From: Limanda limanda
Taxonomy: Eukaryota; Chordata; Actinopteri; Pleuronectiformes; Pleuronectidae
DNA: 64,000 bases
Reading direction: 5' to 3'
NCBI RefSeq assembly: GCF_963576545.1
Contig: NC_083653.1
Coordinates: forward strand, 20,681,639 to 20,745,638
The notes beneath the pieces were generated by a model. It ran no database searches and was not told where the DNA came from. It saw nothing but the letters and a program-made list of their open reading frames with translations. Below, piece by piece: positions 52,201-63,895 of this stretch (the first letter of the stretch is position 1; each line of letters starts with the position of its first letter). Both the position numbers and the translations under genes were made by a program.

Positions 52201-53513
52201 GTTCCCTACCTGGCAGAATATAATTGAAGAGGATCATTGAAGCTTGTAGTACAATAATGATAACTGATTGCATTGTTGCTATACAGATCTGATCCATGAG
52301 CTTCCCTGATGCGTCACCTTGATGATCAGTTACAGGAGCAGTGGAGCTCCGTGCAGCTCGTCCTACGCCGTCCGAAGGGACCCGGCATGATAGAGAGCGT
52401 AATAGCTCCAACCATCTTCTCCGCCCCAAAGAGGTGAGGGCAGGAGGCACTAAATCATGTTTCCTTTCCTCCTTGCCTCTTCTGTTCATTTAGAAGCTGA
52501 GACTAATTTATTCAGCGTCTCTGCGGGTCTCTCAGCTTTTCTCTTCTCATTTGGCTTCTTACCGATGAAAGTGGTGAGAGCTCCATCCGTTTAGGGCAAC
52601 ACGCGCAGCAATAAATCCTCGCCTGGCATCTAAGAGGACTTCCTGAACACAACACCGGAGCCTCTTCAGAACGTGCCTGCCCTTGCAGATGCGTGCAGAG
52701 ATTGAAATATCTGATGAGGGAATTTGTGAGTGCACAGTACCTGCTCGGGAATATGAATCTCCATGCTCAAGCGATGGGTTGATTTGTGCAGAGCGGGTAT
52801 TCACTGCCTAAAACAGCTGTTTGTAGCCCACTGCCCATTATGAAAGACAATCAATGAAATATGATTTTAATCTCCTTCTCCCTGTGTGGGAGACTAAATT
52901 GCTTATACTATTAGGATTGGTATGAATCACAGGATGCTATGTGTTGTGTTTGTTTTCTGCCTTGGTACAACTAGTTACCATCCTCTTCAGCAATTTTGTT
53001 ACAGGTTATCTTGTTCCTCTGATAGTGAGAGGTCAGTTTTACAACTAATACCAACTAATAGAATGACCCCATGACTTTATTAATAATGAATAGATTATTT
53101 ATTCTTGTTTTATAGATCTATTTGAAGAAGAACAACGTGATGAAAACTCTCACTAACTTAATTTATAGACAGACTTAAGATAATTAATAATAAGCGGGTG
53201 ATGAACATCATATCCACTGCTGTTAATGAAAAGGTCAACAAGTTATCTGTAATATGTCTTAAATGTGAAAGGTAATAAATATCAAGTCTGCTGTTGTAAA
53301 TTTTAATAACCCATTAATAATCGGGAAAATATTCTCGTTTGGGAGCGAAAATATTGATAAATATTTATACGTTCCATAGTTAAAAGGGGTTATTATTAAT
53401 GGCAATAAACTTAATTTACTAAGTTGTGCAATTATATAATGATCAGTACTGACTGACAACTGCATAGTTTGAAATGCCAATAAGGTATTTATAAACATTG
53501 TAATTATAAACAT
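49288..53513. other. Long unique noncoding stretch
   Basis: No gene recognised. 52300-52870 is a GC-richer, repeat-free block with open frames on the minus strand (52127-52489, 52559-52804), neither with a recognisable domain. It is one of the better candidates for a conserved noncoding element. 53040-53510 is strongly AT-rich. Confidence 0.45.
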
Positions 53514-53755
53514 TAATCAATCAATCAATCAATCAAATTTTATTTGTATAGCCCACATTCACAAATAACAATTCGTCTCATGGGGCTTTAACATTGTGTG
53601 ACATCCTCTGTCCTTAACCCTCAACAAGAGTAAGGAAAAACTACTAAAAACCCTTTTCACAGGTAAAAATATGTAGAAACCTCAGAGAGAGCCACATGTG
53701 AATGATCCCTCTCTCAGGACGGACAGAAGTGCAATAGATGTCAGGTGTAAGTTAA
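53514..53755 (+). repeat. Dispersed teleost repeat, copy 3 of 3 (longest)
   Basis: It starts with (AATC)5, continues TTTTATTTGTATAGCCCACA, GTCTCATGGGGCTTTAACAT, TGACATCCTCTGTCCTTAAC, CCTCAACAAGAGTAAGG. It then extends beyond the other two copies with GAAACCTCAGAGAGAGCCAC, GATCCCTCTCTCAGGACGGA and CAGAAGTGCAATAGATGTCA. The three copies start at the same AATC repeat but end at different points. Confidence 0.75.
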
Positions 53756-56700
53756 ATTAATAAGTCATTAAAATGGTAGTAAACTCTCAATTATATAATA
53801 GTTATACATAATCAATAATATAGTTAATGGATGTAATCTTAATCTTACTTAAAAAGTAAAAAATGGCATTAAGCATCAGTTCATGTCAATGTCAGATGAC
53901 ACAGTTATGTTACTAAATCCTATGTAAAATCCCCTGTTACACATAATTAATGATCAATAAAAAGATTTTAACTTGGAACCATTGTCTAGTAAGCAAACGG
54001 TCAAACAGGTAACTGTTCCGTAAATTATTCATATACAGTAGCTCATAGTTTTACATGTCTCAATACAAAGTGGAACACTAATATCTCTCTTTGACCGTTT
54101 TTCTATGAGTCCAGTCCAGAACAAGCTGCCAGTGAAGAACACACATTTAGTTCAGTGGCATTACATCAATACTCCTCTACCGAGTTGATGGAGCAGAGAA
54201 CTTGAGACGATTCACTCTCACTTCTGACTGACTCCCAGTCACAGTGCTTGTTACATTTTAACATGCTGGTCCCAAGACATGTCTCTGGCACGGGTGAGCA
54301 CAGCTGTAACCCTTCAATGCCCAAGAGAACCATGTGCACAACAAGGCCAGGTGTGGTGAGTCACAGTTGAACTCTGCTGAACTTTTATCAGTAATCCGTG
54401 GTGGATGTTTACAGCTGACAGTTGAGCCCTGAGCCTTTGTTCTCTTTTACCTGTGTGATTGTATGATCATGGATGCACCTGATATGAATGCATTTTCCAT
54501 AAATCAGCAATCACTGTGATGAGTTAGGCTATTATACCTCATAGAACTGATGGCTGAAGCCACGCAAATCAAAGCTGCATGAGCTGAACCTTTCGTTTTG
54601 GTTTCCACAAACACCCGAAGCCGATGCTCAAAAGTAATTATTAACACACCTGCTGGTTGTCATCAAGCAGAGTTAAAAGCACGTGTAGCTGGGGTTCTGA
54701 CGTCTTCCAATGACATGCAGATGCCTGATAATCCACATCCAGCAAAAGAGAAAAAGTGAGCCGCTGCCTGTGTGCATTAGAGGGCTGCTTTTCCCGGATA
54801 GAGTCCTGAACATTTGTCGGGCATTTGTGTGGAGCTGTTGATTGCTTATGGTCCACTGACCTTTACATTGTGTTCGTTAGCATCGTGCGTCCCTAATTCA
54901 ATACAAAGGAGGATGTACTGGAGTTGAAGCAAAAAAAAACACACATAGTGAAATAAAGTCGAACCAAAATTATTTTCCAACCCACTGCACTCAGTTTTGT
55001 CTTGTTCACGTATTGCCACTTTGTATAGATTTCAGCATCTTCTGAATTATTTTCTTTGCAGCACTAATTTCTTGTAGAAAATGAATTATTTTGTGCCTTT
55101 AATCGGTTTCTGTGGATATTTATACAACATACTGTACATGCATCTTGTAGTATTGCTATCTCCTCTCTCTCCCCCTCTCCTCCCGCTCCTCCTCTTCTCT
55201 CCCCTCTTTTCCACCCATCTCTCCTCTCTTCCCGATGTTTCTCACCTCAGCTCCCTGGTCACGTTGAGTCTGGTTTGAGAGGTTTCTTCCAGTTTTTACT
55301 CTCCAAACTCAGGTAAATGGAAACATTTTAGAAAAAAAATATTATATATAAAATCAGTTTTATAAAAAATATATATTTAAACATTTTTTTTAAAGCACGC
55401 AATTTTGAAAAAATTTGAAAATGTATCAGCAGACTATATCTTGGAAGTCTTCCTGATGGACACTTAATACATTGAAACCATATATCTTCAAAGTGTAACT
55501 ACAGTATTTACAAAGTGAGGGAAATGTGCAGTCTTAATTTTTGATTAAAATAATTTGACCTTTTCAGAGCTGTCAATTGGGGACAGAAGAATACCTGAAT
55601 GACGACGGTAAGGGATGTGAATATCTGGCACTGCTAATGTTGGCTGCCTTTCCTAGGCACGACCTCCTATGAAATTATATTCTGAAAGTAAAAGATCTCC
55701 ATTTGAAATCCAGTCAGACTGAAGAATAAGAATGTTAAATGAGATACAGACTACGAGACATCTATATCATCTACAATATGTTAATGGCTAATAAGAGATT
55801 GGTTTGAATAAGGCACTCCTTCAGATTTGAGAATTTATTAAGTCCTCTCTCTTTTTTCAAACTCCCATTTCAGAGCTGGCTCACTAAAAGTAATGACACC
55901 GGGAGAACATAATGGACTTTTAAGTGGTCCAGACATTCAGATTGAACTGGACCTCTGCTTTAATTTTACAGTAGAAATGACACAGCGTAGATGAGCCTGC
56001 GGTGAAGAGAGATTTCCATAGCTTAATAACCGTCTATAAATAGAGGAATTACTTTGTAGACACCAGGCAAATCACTGCTGCAGCCACACACGCTCCACAG
56101 CGGCAAGGAAAACTGGGAACTCTTGGGAATTCCCTACTTTTCTGCATGAATTGGTCATAAACTTTGAGCTGACCTTCACCTTCAGGCGCTTAAGCTAATA
56201 AAACAATGGAATCTGTCATGTCTGCATAGAAAACAGCCTTTGAACACTCATACTAGTGAGCTGGATCTTTTTGTTGAAATTACTTTTTTCACATAGCTTG
56301 GAAAAAGTTGGCACAAACAAACAAATGAGGGAAATACAAATGGAAACCGGGCTCAGGTGCAGTTACAAAAAGGAAACAGTTATAACTCCCTATTTAAAAG
56401 AAACCAACAAATATAATGCATAACAACCCTGCACGTATTAGAGACAACCACAACACTGACCCTGTAAATCGTGTTTTAAACCGCTTATATTACTTAATGC
56501 ACAAGGTTTTCAGGGTTAATTAAACCATTCATATTTATCAAGCTTTGAAGTACACTGGAGAGCCAAGATACCAGCCAATCAAAGGGTTAAGGTTTGAGTT
56601 TGTTTGAGACAGTTCTATGGTAGATGTACTTTGATGTTCAGGGCCTTTGTCCTGCTGCATCACCCGCTTCAGCTGAGTCTCAGCTGGAGGACAGTCACCA

Positions 56701-58167
56701 TGACATTATCCTGTAAGATACCTTGATAAACTCTGGAATTAATTCACCCCCTCGACTGATGTTGCATTGTCCAGCCCCAGAGACAGCAAAGACCCACATC
56801 ATGGGCTCCCTCCACCCTGCTTCACTGATGAGCTGAAGATTTCATTGATATTGATTTAATGTATAATGTGTCGTTGCAAAGGTGAAAACATCAATAAACA
56901 TATATTCATGCTTATGTATTGTCGCTGTGCCTTTATTCTGAAGCGCCTGTGAGCATTCCGACCTCCCCTGTGCTTGAGGTGAAAAACATCTTCTTCAATG
57001 TCACCACCAAGGAAAATACAACACCGCCAAAAAGAGGCAAAGCGGCACTTGTTTCCTCCAAGAGCACCGCTTCAGGCTCACGTCTTCGCCCTGTTCTCGT
57101 TCTCTTGCCTCCAGGTGCTGCAGCTAGTTGGTGAAGCTGGCGACAAGTTAAAAAAGTTGGGAGGTGCCTAACCAGCCAGTGGATTCTGCTGAGTGCCTGT
57201 CTGGAGCACCGGGACGATTACAAACCGTTTTGGTCTGGCAGCTGCCGTTAACACAGTTGACACAGTTGACAGTGCTGAAACTCAGAATTGACATCCTGGC
57301 GCCAATCTCTCACTAACACAGAAACTGAAGGAGCAGAGAGGGAGAGGGTAAAAAGGAGAAAGGCCCTTGGCACAGAGGAAGTGAAATGCTGTTTAGTTTT
57401 AAGTCAAGAATGAACTCAAGCGAAATTGTAAAATCGTATTTTCTTTTTATGAGTTGATGTAATTATAAACGATGTGCAAAATGGACATAACACACTGTTT
57501 CATATTGATCAAAGGGCCCAGAATCACACTGAATCGTGTCATGGCAGATTATGTGAAATTAGTTTATATTGTATCATTGTCCAAAGAATCAATGTGAATC
57601 ACATGATATCAAGATTAACCATGTACCAGGGTTTGTGTTTGGGAGACTCATTCAGATCCAGATCCAATGATTCCTTTAAGACTGTTGCTCTGAGTTTATT
57701 TATTTTGAAACCTCGCTGATCATTCTACTTTGTGCCTTTGGAGGCATCTTAGCTGGACAGTCACTTCTAGGGAGAGTAGCCACAGAACCAAATCTGAACG
57801 AAACACATAATGAGTCAAAAACTGTGGACTGATGAAAATATCAACTCTTAGAAATTTTGGAAATAAACAATTATTTATGTGAGTTCTTCCCTTTTCTGTT
57901 AGGCATCACATAATTTTTCAACAGAATAGAAAGCAATTTTTTTAACAACCTATAATGCCTCTATTAGAATTAGAGGATAGCTTTCTTTTATTTATTCTTT
58001 TATTCTGGACAAGAACAATACAAGTTATTGTCTTAGTAAGTGGATATACACTGTGTATACTAAAGATATGACTGTACTTGAAGACTCAATTATGCATAAA
58101 TGGGGATCTTTTCAAAGTGTTCACAGAATTCTTCTTGCTATCACCTTTGTCACTGTGATGTTTTTAA
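53756..58167. other. Long unique noncoding stretch
   Basis: No gene recognised. It contains a pyrimidine tract at 55159-55233 and a two-unit ACACAGTTG tandem near 57252. The 71-codon frame at 56919-57134 is serine/proline-rich and matches nothing known to me. Confidence 0.45.
55159..55233 (+). repeat. Polypyrimidine tract
   Basis: About 75 bp is almost entirely C and T on the plus strand (TCTCCTCTCTCTCCCCC and so on), with three or four purine interruptions. Such tracts can form triplex (H-DNA) structures. It opens a leucine/proline-rich frame that should not be read as a gene. Confidence 0.75.
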
Positions 58168-58520
58168 AGCTGCTTTCAGACATGCACCGTAACCCACAGA
58201 CCTTCTGTACTTTCTCTGGAGGAGGTGCATGTGTGAACACAAAAGTTTGATGTGGACTTTCACCGTCTGGCCGCCTGGTATAAGGACTGTGGAAAGTCAG
58301 AAAAACAATAAAGAAAACAAATATCTCCGGGTGAAAAAGCGCTCACACACGCTCCATGTCCCTCCTGAATAATGAACGTGTATGTGTAGAGAACCTCCAG
58401 CTGTGTTGTACATGTGTGAAAAGCAAACTAAACTTTAAGCCGTTTCTCAAACATCACCTCCGGGTAAAGTCTGAAGAATTGGGTACAGACTTTACCTGCA
58501 GTTCATGTCTGAAAATGGCT
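58168..58520 (+). mobile_element. MITE with TTTCAGACATG-type inverted ends, copy 1
   Basis: The left terminus AGCTGCTTTCAGACATGCAC and the right terminus, reverse-complemented as AGCCATTTTCAGACATGAAC, agree at 16 of 20 positions. The interior contains AACCTCCAGCTGTGTTGTAC, ATGTGTGAAAAGCAAACTA and CATCACCTCCGGGTAAAGTC, phrases I associate with a widespread teleost nonautonomous DNA element. The 105-codon open frame (58356-58673) crosses its right end and is not a gene. No target duplication is obvious. Confidence 0.65.
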
Positions 58521-58961
58521 TCACTGAAAATTCCCCTAATACACAAAACTAGGTCCACAAAGAAAATGTCTTCCATGTTTTATGTAGAAATATATGTCTT
58601 GATATCAGTTGGTCTTATATGGTTCATAGGACCTCAAACAAACTGGTTACCCCGGTGTGCAGGGGCTCTCTGACAGCACAGTTTATATGGCATGAAGCTG
58701 ATAAAATAAACTCAATGTGGAATGTGGCATTTGCATTAAACAGAGGGAGAAGTCAGGGCTACATGTGTCTGCCAGGTGCACTCGCTGATACATGAGGTTC
58801 ACAACATAATTCATTTTAACGCAGATATCCTTGCCCCCTTGAAGACCATCACTCTCCTGCTTTTGACACAACTGGTTCAGTAAAAAAAAAAAAAAATCAC
58901 TTACACGTAAAGTGAAAGCAGCCTAATGCCTGTGGTGTCCAGAGATGATTTCTCTCTGCAG
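58521..58961. other. Unique noncoding stretch with A15 run
   Basis: No gene recognised. The A15 run is at 58882-58896. ATTTCTCTCTGCAG at 58948-58961 is a good splice-acceptor match preceding the open segment at 58962-59276. Confidence 0.45.
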
Positions 58962-59276
58962 CCCTGAAGACAGATGTGGACGGGGGCGAGGCGGAGCACA
59001 GACCATTGCATTCAGGAACCCGCTGTGCATGCTCGGTGGAGAGGAAACAAGCCATCAACTTTCACTTTCGCAAGGAGAGTATCTTTGTGCCGAACACTCC
59101 CAGGAAACGCCTCCTCCCATTCTCCTCTCACTGAGCACACTGTACAACCAGACCCCATCCGGTGCCCGACAACTGAATCTTCACATGCCGCCACATTGTC
59201 TCCCTTTGGCCAGAGAAACAAACAGTGTCTTCCCTCAGGAGAGCTCTCCCTGCTTGGATCAAGACCAAGTCCATTG
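58962..59276 (+). other. Stop-poor GC-richer segment after a splice-acceptor-like site (candidate terminal exon)
   Basis: An open frame of about 105 codons follows ATTTCTCTCTGCAG and ends in TGA at 59276. Other frames on both strands are open over the same 400 bp (58974-59408 plus, 59012-59391 minus), so local GC content, not coding constraint, may explain the lack of stops. The peptide (for example FRNPLCMLGGEETSHQLSLS) matches no family I know. No polyadenylation signal AATAAA was noted just downstream. Confidence 0.18.
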
Positions 59277-59457
59277 AAAAAAAAATGGGACAAAACAATG
59301 CCTCATGCTCAGAAGTGCAATATTCCTCCCTCCACCGCCACATCTCTGCTTCTAAAGCATCGACACAGAGAATGTTTTGGAGTGGAAACAATAGAATTTC
59401 AGATTTGATGTCCCTGTTGAGGTTTAAACCATTGGTTGCCAGCTAATGCACATTTTA

Positions 59458-59544
59458 TGACCTGAGGGGGAAAGAGCCGAGCCTGAGGGGCTTTGAGGGG
59501 AGGGATCGTCTGCCCAGACTTGGCCATCTTAAATCCTCAGGTCA
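59458..59544. other. Perfect 10-bp inverted repeat enclosing G-rich sequence
   Basis: TGACCTGAGG (59458-59467) and CCTCAGGTCA (59535-59544) are exact reverse complements. Between them lie GGGGG, GGGG, GGGG and GGG runs (59464-59505), a pattern able to form a G-quadruplex. Each arm also holds a TGACCT/AGGTCA half-site. Confidence 0.5.
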
Positions 59545-59999
59545 GAGCGTTTATTTCCCCCAAGGTGCCTATCATGATTCTACACAGTCTTTTTTTTTTG
59601 TGAGCAAATCCCACTGCTTGATGAGGATGTTCCTATAACTCACTGCAAAGAACTATGCTAAAATGAAGTCCCAAAGTATCATCCATCACAAAGTATGTTG
59701 ACAAGTTTGACAAGTTTAAATCAAATTCCTCTCAGACATTTCACAGATAATGTATTTTCTACACACGGGAAGAATGATCTGTACTTGAACATGCTGCAGA
59801 GATCACATGCTTTTGTTCACAGCACATTGGCAACAGCAACCGCTCTCATAACCAAACGGTCTTGACATCTTCGTTGATGTCTCCTACGTGTATGGCACTT
59901 CCCTTTCACGCTGAGCTATTTCTGTTTGTTTTGTTTTTCAATTTTGAGTCTATTGCGTGTTAAAAAGCGTCCTCAACCCCTCCACTCACTCGCAGTGAA

Positions 60000-60180
60000 T
60001 CCAGCAAGAATCTCTTCCGTGTTTCCTCATCAGATTCTGTGGACTTTATACTTAGGGGCCAGGCAGAGAAAGTCCACAGAAACTCCGGAGGCTTCAACTT
60101 GGAGATTTGCGTTCACACATACTTGCCTCAGCAGCAACTGCAGAGGATCTCTGGGGTTCAGTTCATGTCTGAAAGCAGCT
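60000..60180 (+). mobile_element. MITE copy 2 of the TTTCAGACATG family (right end only)
   Basis: The right terminus GTTCATGTCTGAAAGCAGCT (60161-60180) matches the right end of the element at 58168-58520 at 18 of 20 positions and is the exact complement of that element's left end over AGCTGCTTTCAGACATG. Upstream, TTTGCGTTCACACATACTTG and CTCAGCAGCAACTGCAGAGG fit the same family. The left terminus was not found, so the start is approximate. Confidence 0.55.
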
Positions 60181-62099
60181 CAAGTGTATATACTATAGCC
60201 AAATGGGTGCAAGTAAAACTTAAACTTTAACAGCTTCCATGAAGAAATTATATATAATTTTTTGGTCTTGCCCCCCGCCATTTCTTTACATGCAAAGTAT
60301 AGCACCGTACTGATTATCTAGTTGCTAACGCTGTGTGTTGTTTGGTGCTGGTCATGTTTTTTCCCAAAAACCTATTTTGAATGAATTTGAAATGATTCTA
60401 TTCGCTTTCGCCCTCCATTTTTACAGCAAACCAACATAACATTACTGACTTACTTTACTGTGAAATAGTTCAAGCTGACAGTGGTCACCCTCTGCCGGAT
60501 CAGAGGACAAACTGCTGTAGACGGTTTGATTAGCTTCTGGACTGTATGTAACCTCAATACTTGTTGAATGCAAACCTTTCCCCAACAAGTTTAATTTTGA
60601 ATTAAAGTGACAGCCCTATTCCATACACCAAGCTTTCTTAATGACCACAGAAGTCTGATGCTCGGTCGGAAGACCTTACATCAGTGTCGGACGTCACCGA
60701 CTGCTTTAGGAGAAAATGGTGATAGCAAAAGCATGGAGGTTGTTGCACTATATCTTTGCTCTTGCTTTTGGCTCCTGACTGCTGACTTTGCATACTTTGT
60801 TCATGTATACATGATTGCACATATATTTATTTGTGAATATATAGGAAGTCTAATTGAATGGGTCTATTCAAGCACAAGCACGCACACTTGAATGTCACAT
60901 CATCATCATTTTTTGAACCTAGGATTTTAGGGTTCTCTCTGTGTATAAGCTGATTATTTAGTTTAGCGAGCTAATGGGTTTTGCTGAAAGGAAATCCTAT
61001 CACCACACTTAGGATGTCAGTCATTCTTAATCTCGATTCATACCGATTTGTGTTCAGTTTACAGCACATCATCGCTGCAATGTGGCTTTCAGATGTGTCG
61101 CGCATTCATATCAACTTCCACAAGATCACATTATCATGAGATCTTCCCCCTCTGTAATTAATCTGTGTAGCTTCAGGTTCAGACCTGCAGTAATGGTAAT
61201 GTTCATAACAATCAGGTTAATTGGGAGGCAGGGACTTGTGCATTGATCGGCCTTCTGAAGACAAACTGCTGTAGGCGCATGTGTATGTTTCTGTTATATT
61301 TGATGTTTACATGTGTTTATATCTGATGGGCCCTACCTGCTTGACTCCCCACGATCCCAGTGCATTGAGGTCGGACACCACCTTCAGTCGACAGTAGCAG
61401 AGGGGCCCTGACTCAAAGTGGGGAAGCATTAAGGGTAGGAGGGCAGTGTATATATTGGGATGGAGAGTTATGAGAAAAGAGGACGAGAGAGAGACATGCC
61501 ATGTTGACAACATTCGTATGCTTCCAATCAAGGATACTGCAATGAATTTGCCGAGAGCTTTAAAACCTTGGAAATTAATATAATTCTAAACAAATTCAAT
61601 CTGTGAGAAGTAGCAAATAGCTTAAGGGATTAGAATGTTTTAATTTGTAAAACAAATGTCTGGAACCAGATACAGAAGCTGTATGAATTGCCTTCTCAAC
61701 CCACAACTGCCTCAATTTGCAAATGAAAATTGCTTTAGAGAGGTTATATGGGGTTCACTCTAAGACAGACTGTGGAGAAAACTCTTAATTCACTAGTTCT
61801 GAGGTGAGACGAACAGAACTTGACTGCCCTCACGAGAAAGAAAAGCAAATCCTAATGTCACGATGTACATACCCCATGTACAACGGCATTCAAATACCTT
61901 CTGGGTGATTGGACAGAGTTTGAACACGAGGAACTGAGGACCAAACTGCATCCTCACTTGAGATCACTCACCCACTCACGTTCTTTTTGCTCTACGAACA
62001 GAAAATCTACCCTGCTGACCTGCTTCAGATTAAGTTTCATATCAACACTGACCCCCACATAATGATTAGTTTACCTGATTTCTGATATTGGTCAAATCT
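60181..62099. other. Unique noncoding stretch
   Basis: No gene recognised. The 15-mer ACAAACTGCTGTAG(A/G) occurs twice (near 60508 and 61261), each preceded by GA-rich sequence, which may mark a small shared repeat. 60240-60620 has the look of an old dispersed element, but I cannot name it. Confidence 0.42.
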
Positions 62100-62460
62100 T
62101 CATTCACAGCTTTGTATTCATTCGTTCAACCCCTGCTCTCTGGCTTGCACCAACAATTCACAAACACATCCGCCAACTCAAACTGGGTAAAACATTATCA
62201 TTCGGTCTTCAGGGACACAAATGATATACGTGCCTATTTGCATATAGAGCGGGGGAGTGAGATCGATATCAGGTGGTTAAAGGAGACACATTCTGAACAC
62301 ACATTTTAATGCCATGAGTGAACACAAATACTCCGCGCTGACCACTGCTGATGGGATCTCTCAGGACGGATGGTAATACCAGGTCTGAACAGGATCTTTG
62401 TCAATCCACACACTACAAGTGTGTGGAAAAAAACACGTTTTTTGAATGGGTAAATCAGTG
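62100..62460 (+). mobile_element. Fragment of a teleost DNA repeat
   Basis: The segment has the order: TTTGCATATAGAGCGGGGGA, GATCGATATCAGGTGGTTAA, GGAGACACATTCTGAACACA, TTTTAATGCC, GATGGGATCTCTCAGGACGG, TAATACCAGGTCTGAACAGG. I associate these phrases, especially the last, with a common teleost nonautonomous DNA element. No inverted termini were delimited. A short hairpin CACACACTACAAGTGTGTG lies near its right side. Confidence 0.45.
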
Positions 62461-63748
62461 AGGCAGCAGCAGCAGCTAGCAGCCGTGAGCCAGTAAACAC
62501 TGCAAGCAGTCGTCTCCTCTGTCTTCAAGTTCTGTAAGAAACCTGTGGATGGAGAGAAGATAACTGAGCCAATTGAAAAACAAGCAAACGTGATAACGCA
62601 GCTTAAGACTCTTTCATACTTAGTTTAAATTTTATCAGGTAAAAATCATATTTAGATGTAATCTGGATATATAACATATGTAAAGTCTTAAGGTCCTAGT
62701 ATGTAACAATGTGTCATTTAAGCACATCTAGATTCAAAGAGGTTTATACCTGTTCTGACTGGCCACACAGCCTTCGTCTGGCTGCATCCCATAATGAGTT
62801 GTACTACTGCAGAGACGTGCACACAGTCTTCTAAAATACATGTATCCACTTCCACACCACTGCCCGTTATGTGTACACAAAACTTGACAGCAGTTGTTTG
62901 AATATTGAGAAGAGAGTTTGAGAGAGAAAACCAAACTCCTGCTCTTACACCTCCACACACCAAGTGGCCATGACTGATGGACACAGCCCCTTACCATGCT
63001 GCCAGCACTCGATTAGCCATTTTTGATGGTCTCAGTTGGCCTCTCTTTCTATGGGTGCATCCACACTGTCCAAACCCCAGTCTTCCTGTTTGCCTCATCG
63101 CCAAGGGGCTTGACAATGGGATGCATATCCTCCCATCAAACAACCCTCTGTCCCCCAACATTCATTTTTAAGTAGAAGGACAAAAAGACTGATTAACAAT
63201 TAGTGACCACTGCGATGTGTGAAAAACCACCGAGAGCAATGAGGGAGGTTTTCACTGGAAGCTGTTTGTTGATTTGCCAAACACATAAGACACAGCTGGT
63301 CCTGATGAGGAGGGAACAGCACTGAGATGAGTTGATGAAGGAGCTGCAGCAAACCCACCTGCTAGATGGCTAGAGGGTATTTATATTATCATTGTTATGA
63401 TTTCAATGCACCCCAAGCTCCTTGTCCCTGGCATCCACTGACTCAAAACACCGTGAGCCAGCATGTTTTCCCATTCTACACTGTACAGTAAACTGTAGTA
63501 ATTTGTCTGCAGCCTATTGATCTGCTGTTTCAGCATGTTTGTCCTGAATTCAAACAGACTCTTCCAACGTGGACAAAACCCATTTAAGGTCATCTTCCAA
63601 CCAATAACATATTATCTTGATGTCATGATGCTGATGTGATTTACTGTCTTAAGAGTTTTTTGCTTGAAAATGTATCGAAGTGTTAATAAATGTTGTATAT
63701 AAAACATAGAGTAATACAGAGGATAATTACTGTTAACATTTATACTGA
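62461..63748. other. Unique noncoding stretch
   Basis: No gene or dispersed repeat recognised; open frames overlap on both strands and are short. Confidence 0.45.
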
Positions 63749-63895
63749 GGGCGGCGTGTAGCTCACCTGGTAGCCATAGCAACCCCGGTTTAAGTCCGAC
63801 ATACGGCCTATGCTGCCGTATGTCTTCAACCACTCTCTGTCTCCCCCCCTTCACAGCTTACTCTCTCTGTCCTCTCCAAATAAAATATATATTAT
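63749..63895 (+). mobile_element. tRNA-derived SINE (second family) with AATAAA-type tail
   Basis: Box A reads TAGCTCACCTGGTAG (63759-63773) and box B reads GGTTTAAGTCC (63787-63797). The body ATACGGCCTATGCTG, then TCTCTGTCTCCCCCCCTT and CCTCTCCAAATAAAA, corresponds to a common teleost SINE (…CGGCCCTTTGCTGCATGTC...CTCTCTC...TAAATAAAGGC). Its body and tail differ from the SINEs at 11683, 13562 and 19058, so a different partner LINE is likely. A 10-bp perfect hairpin lies at 63798-63824. The segment is not a functional tRNA gene. Confidence 0.65.

Noticed and set aside
63759..63797. tRNA gene suggested by box A and box B
   Set aside because: The acceptor and anticodon stems cannot be closed and a SINE body follows. 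The same applies at 11683, 13562 and 19058.
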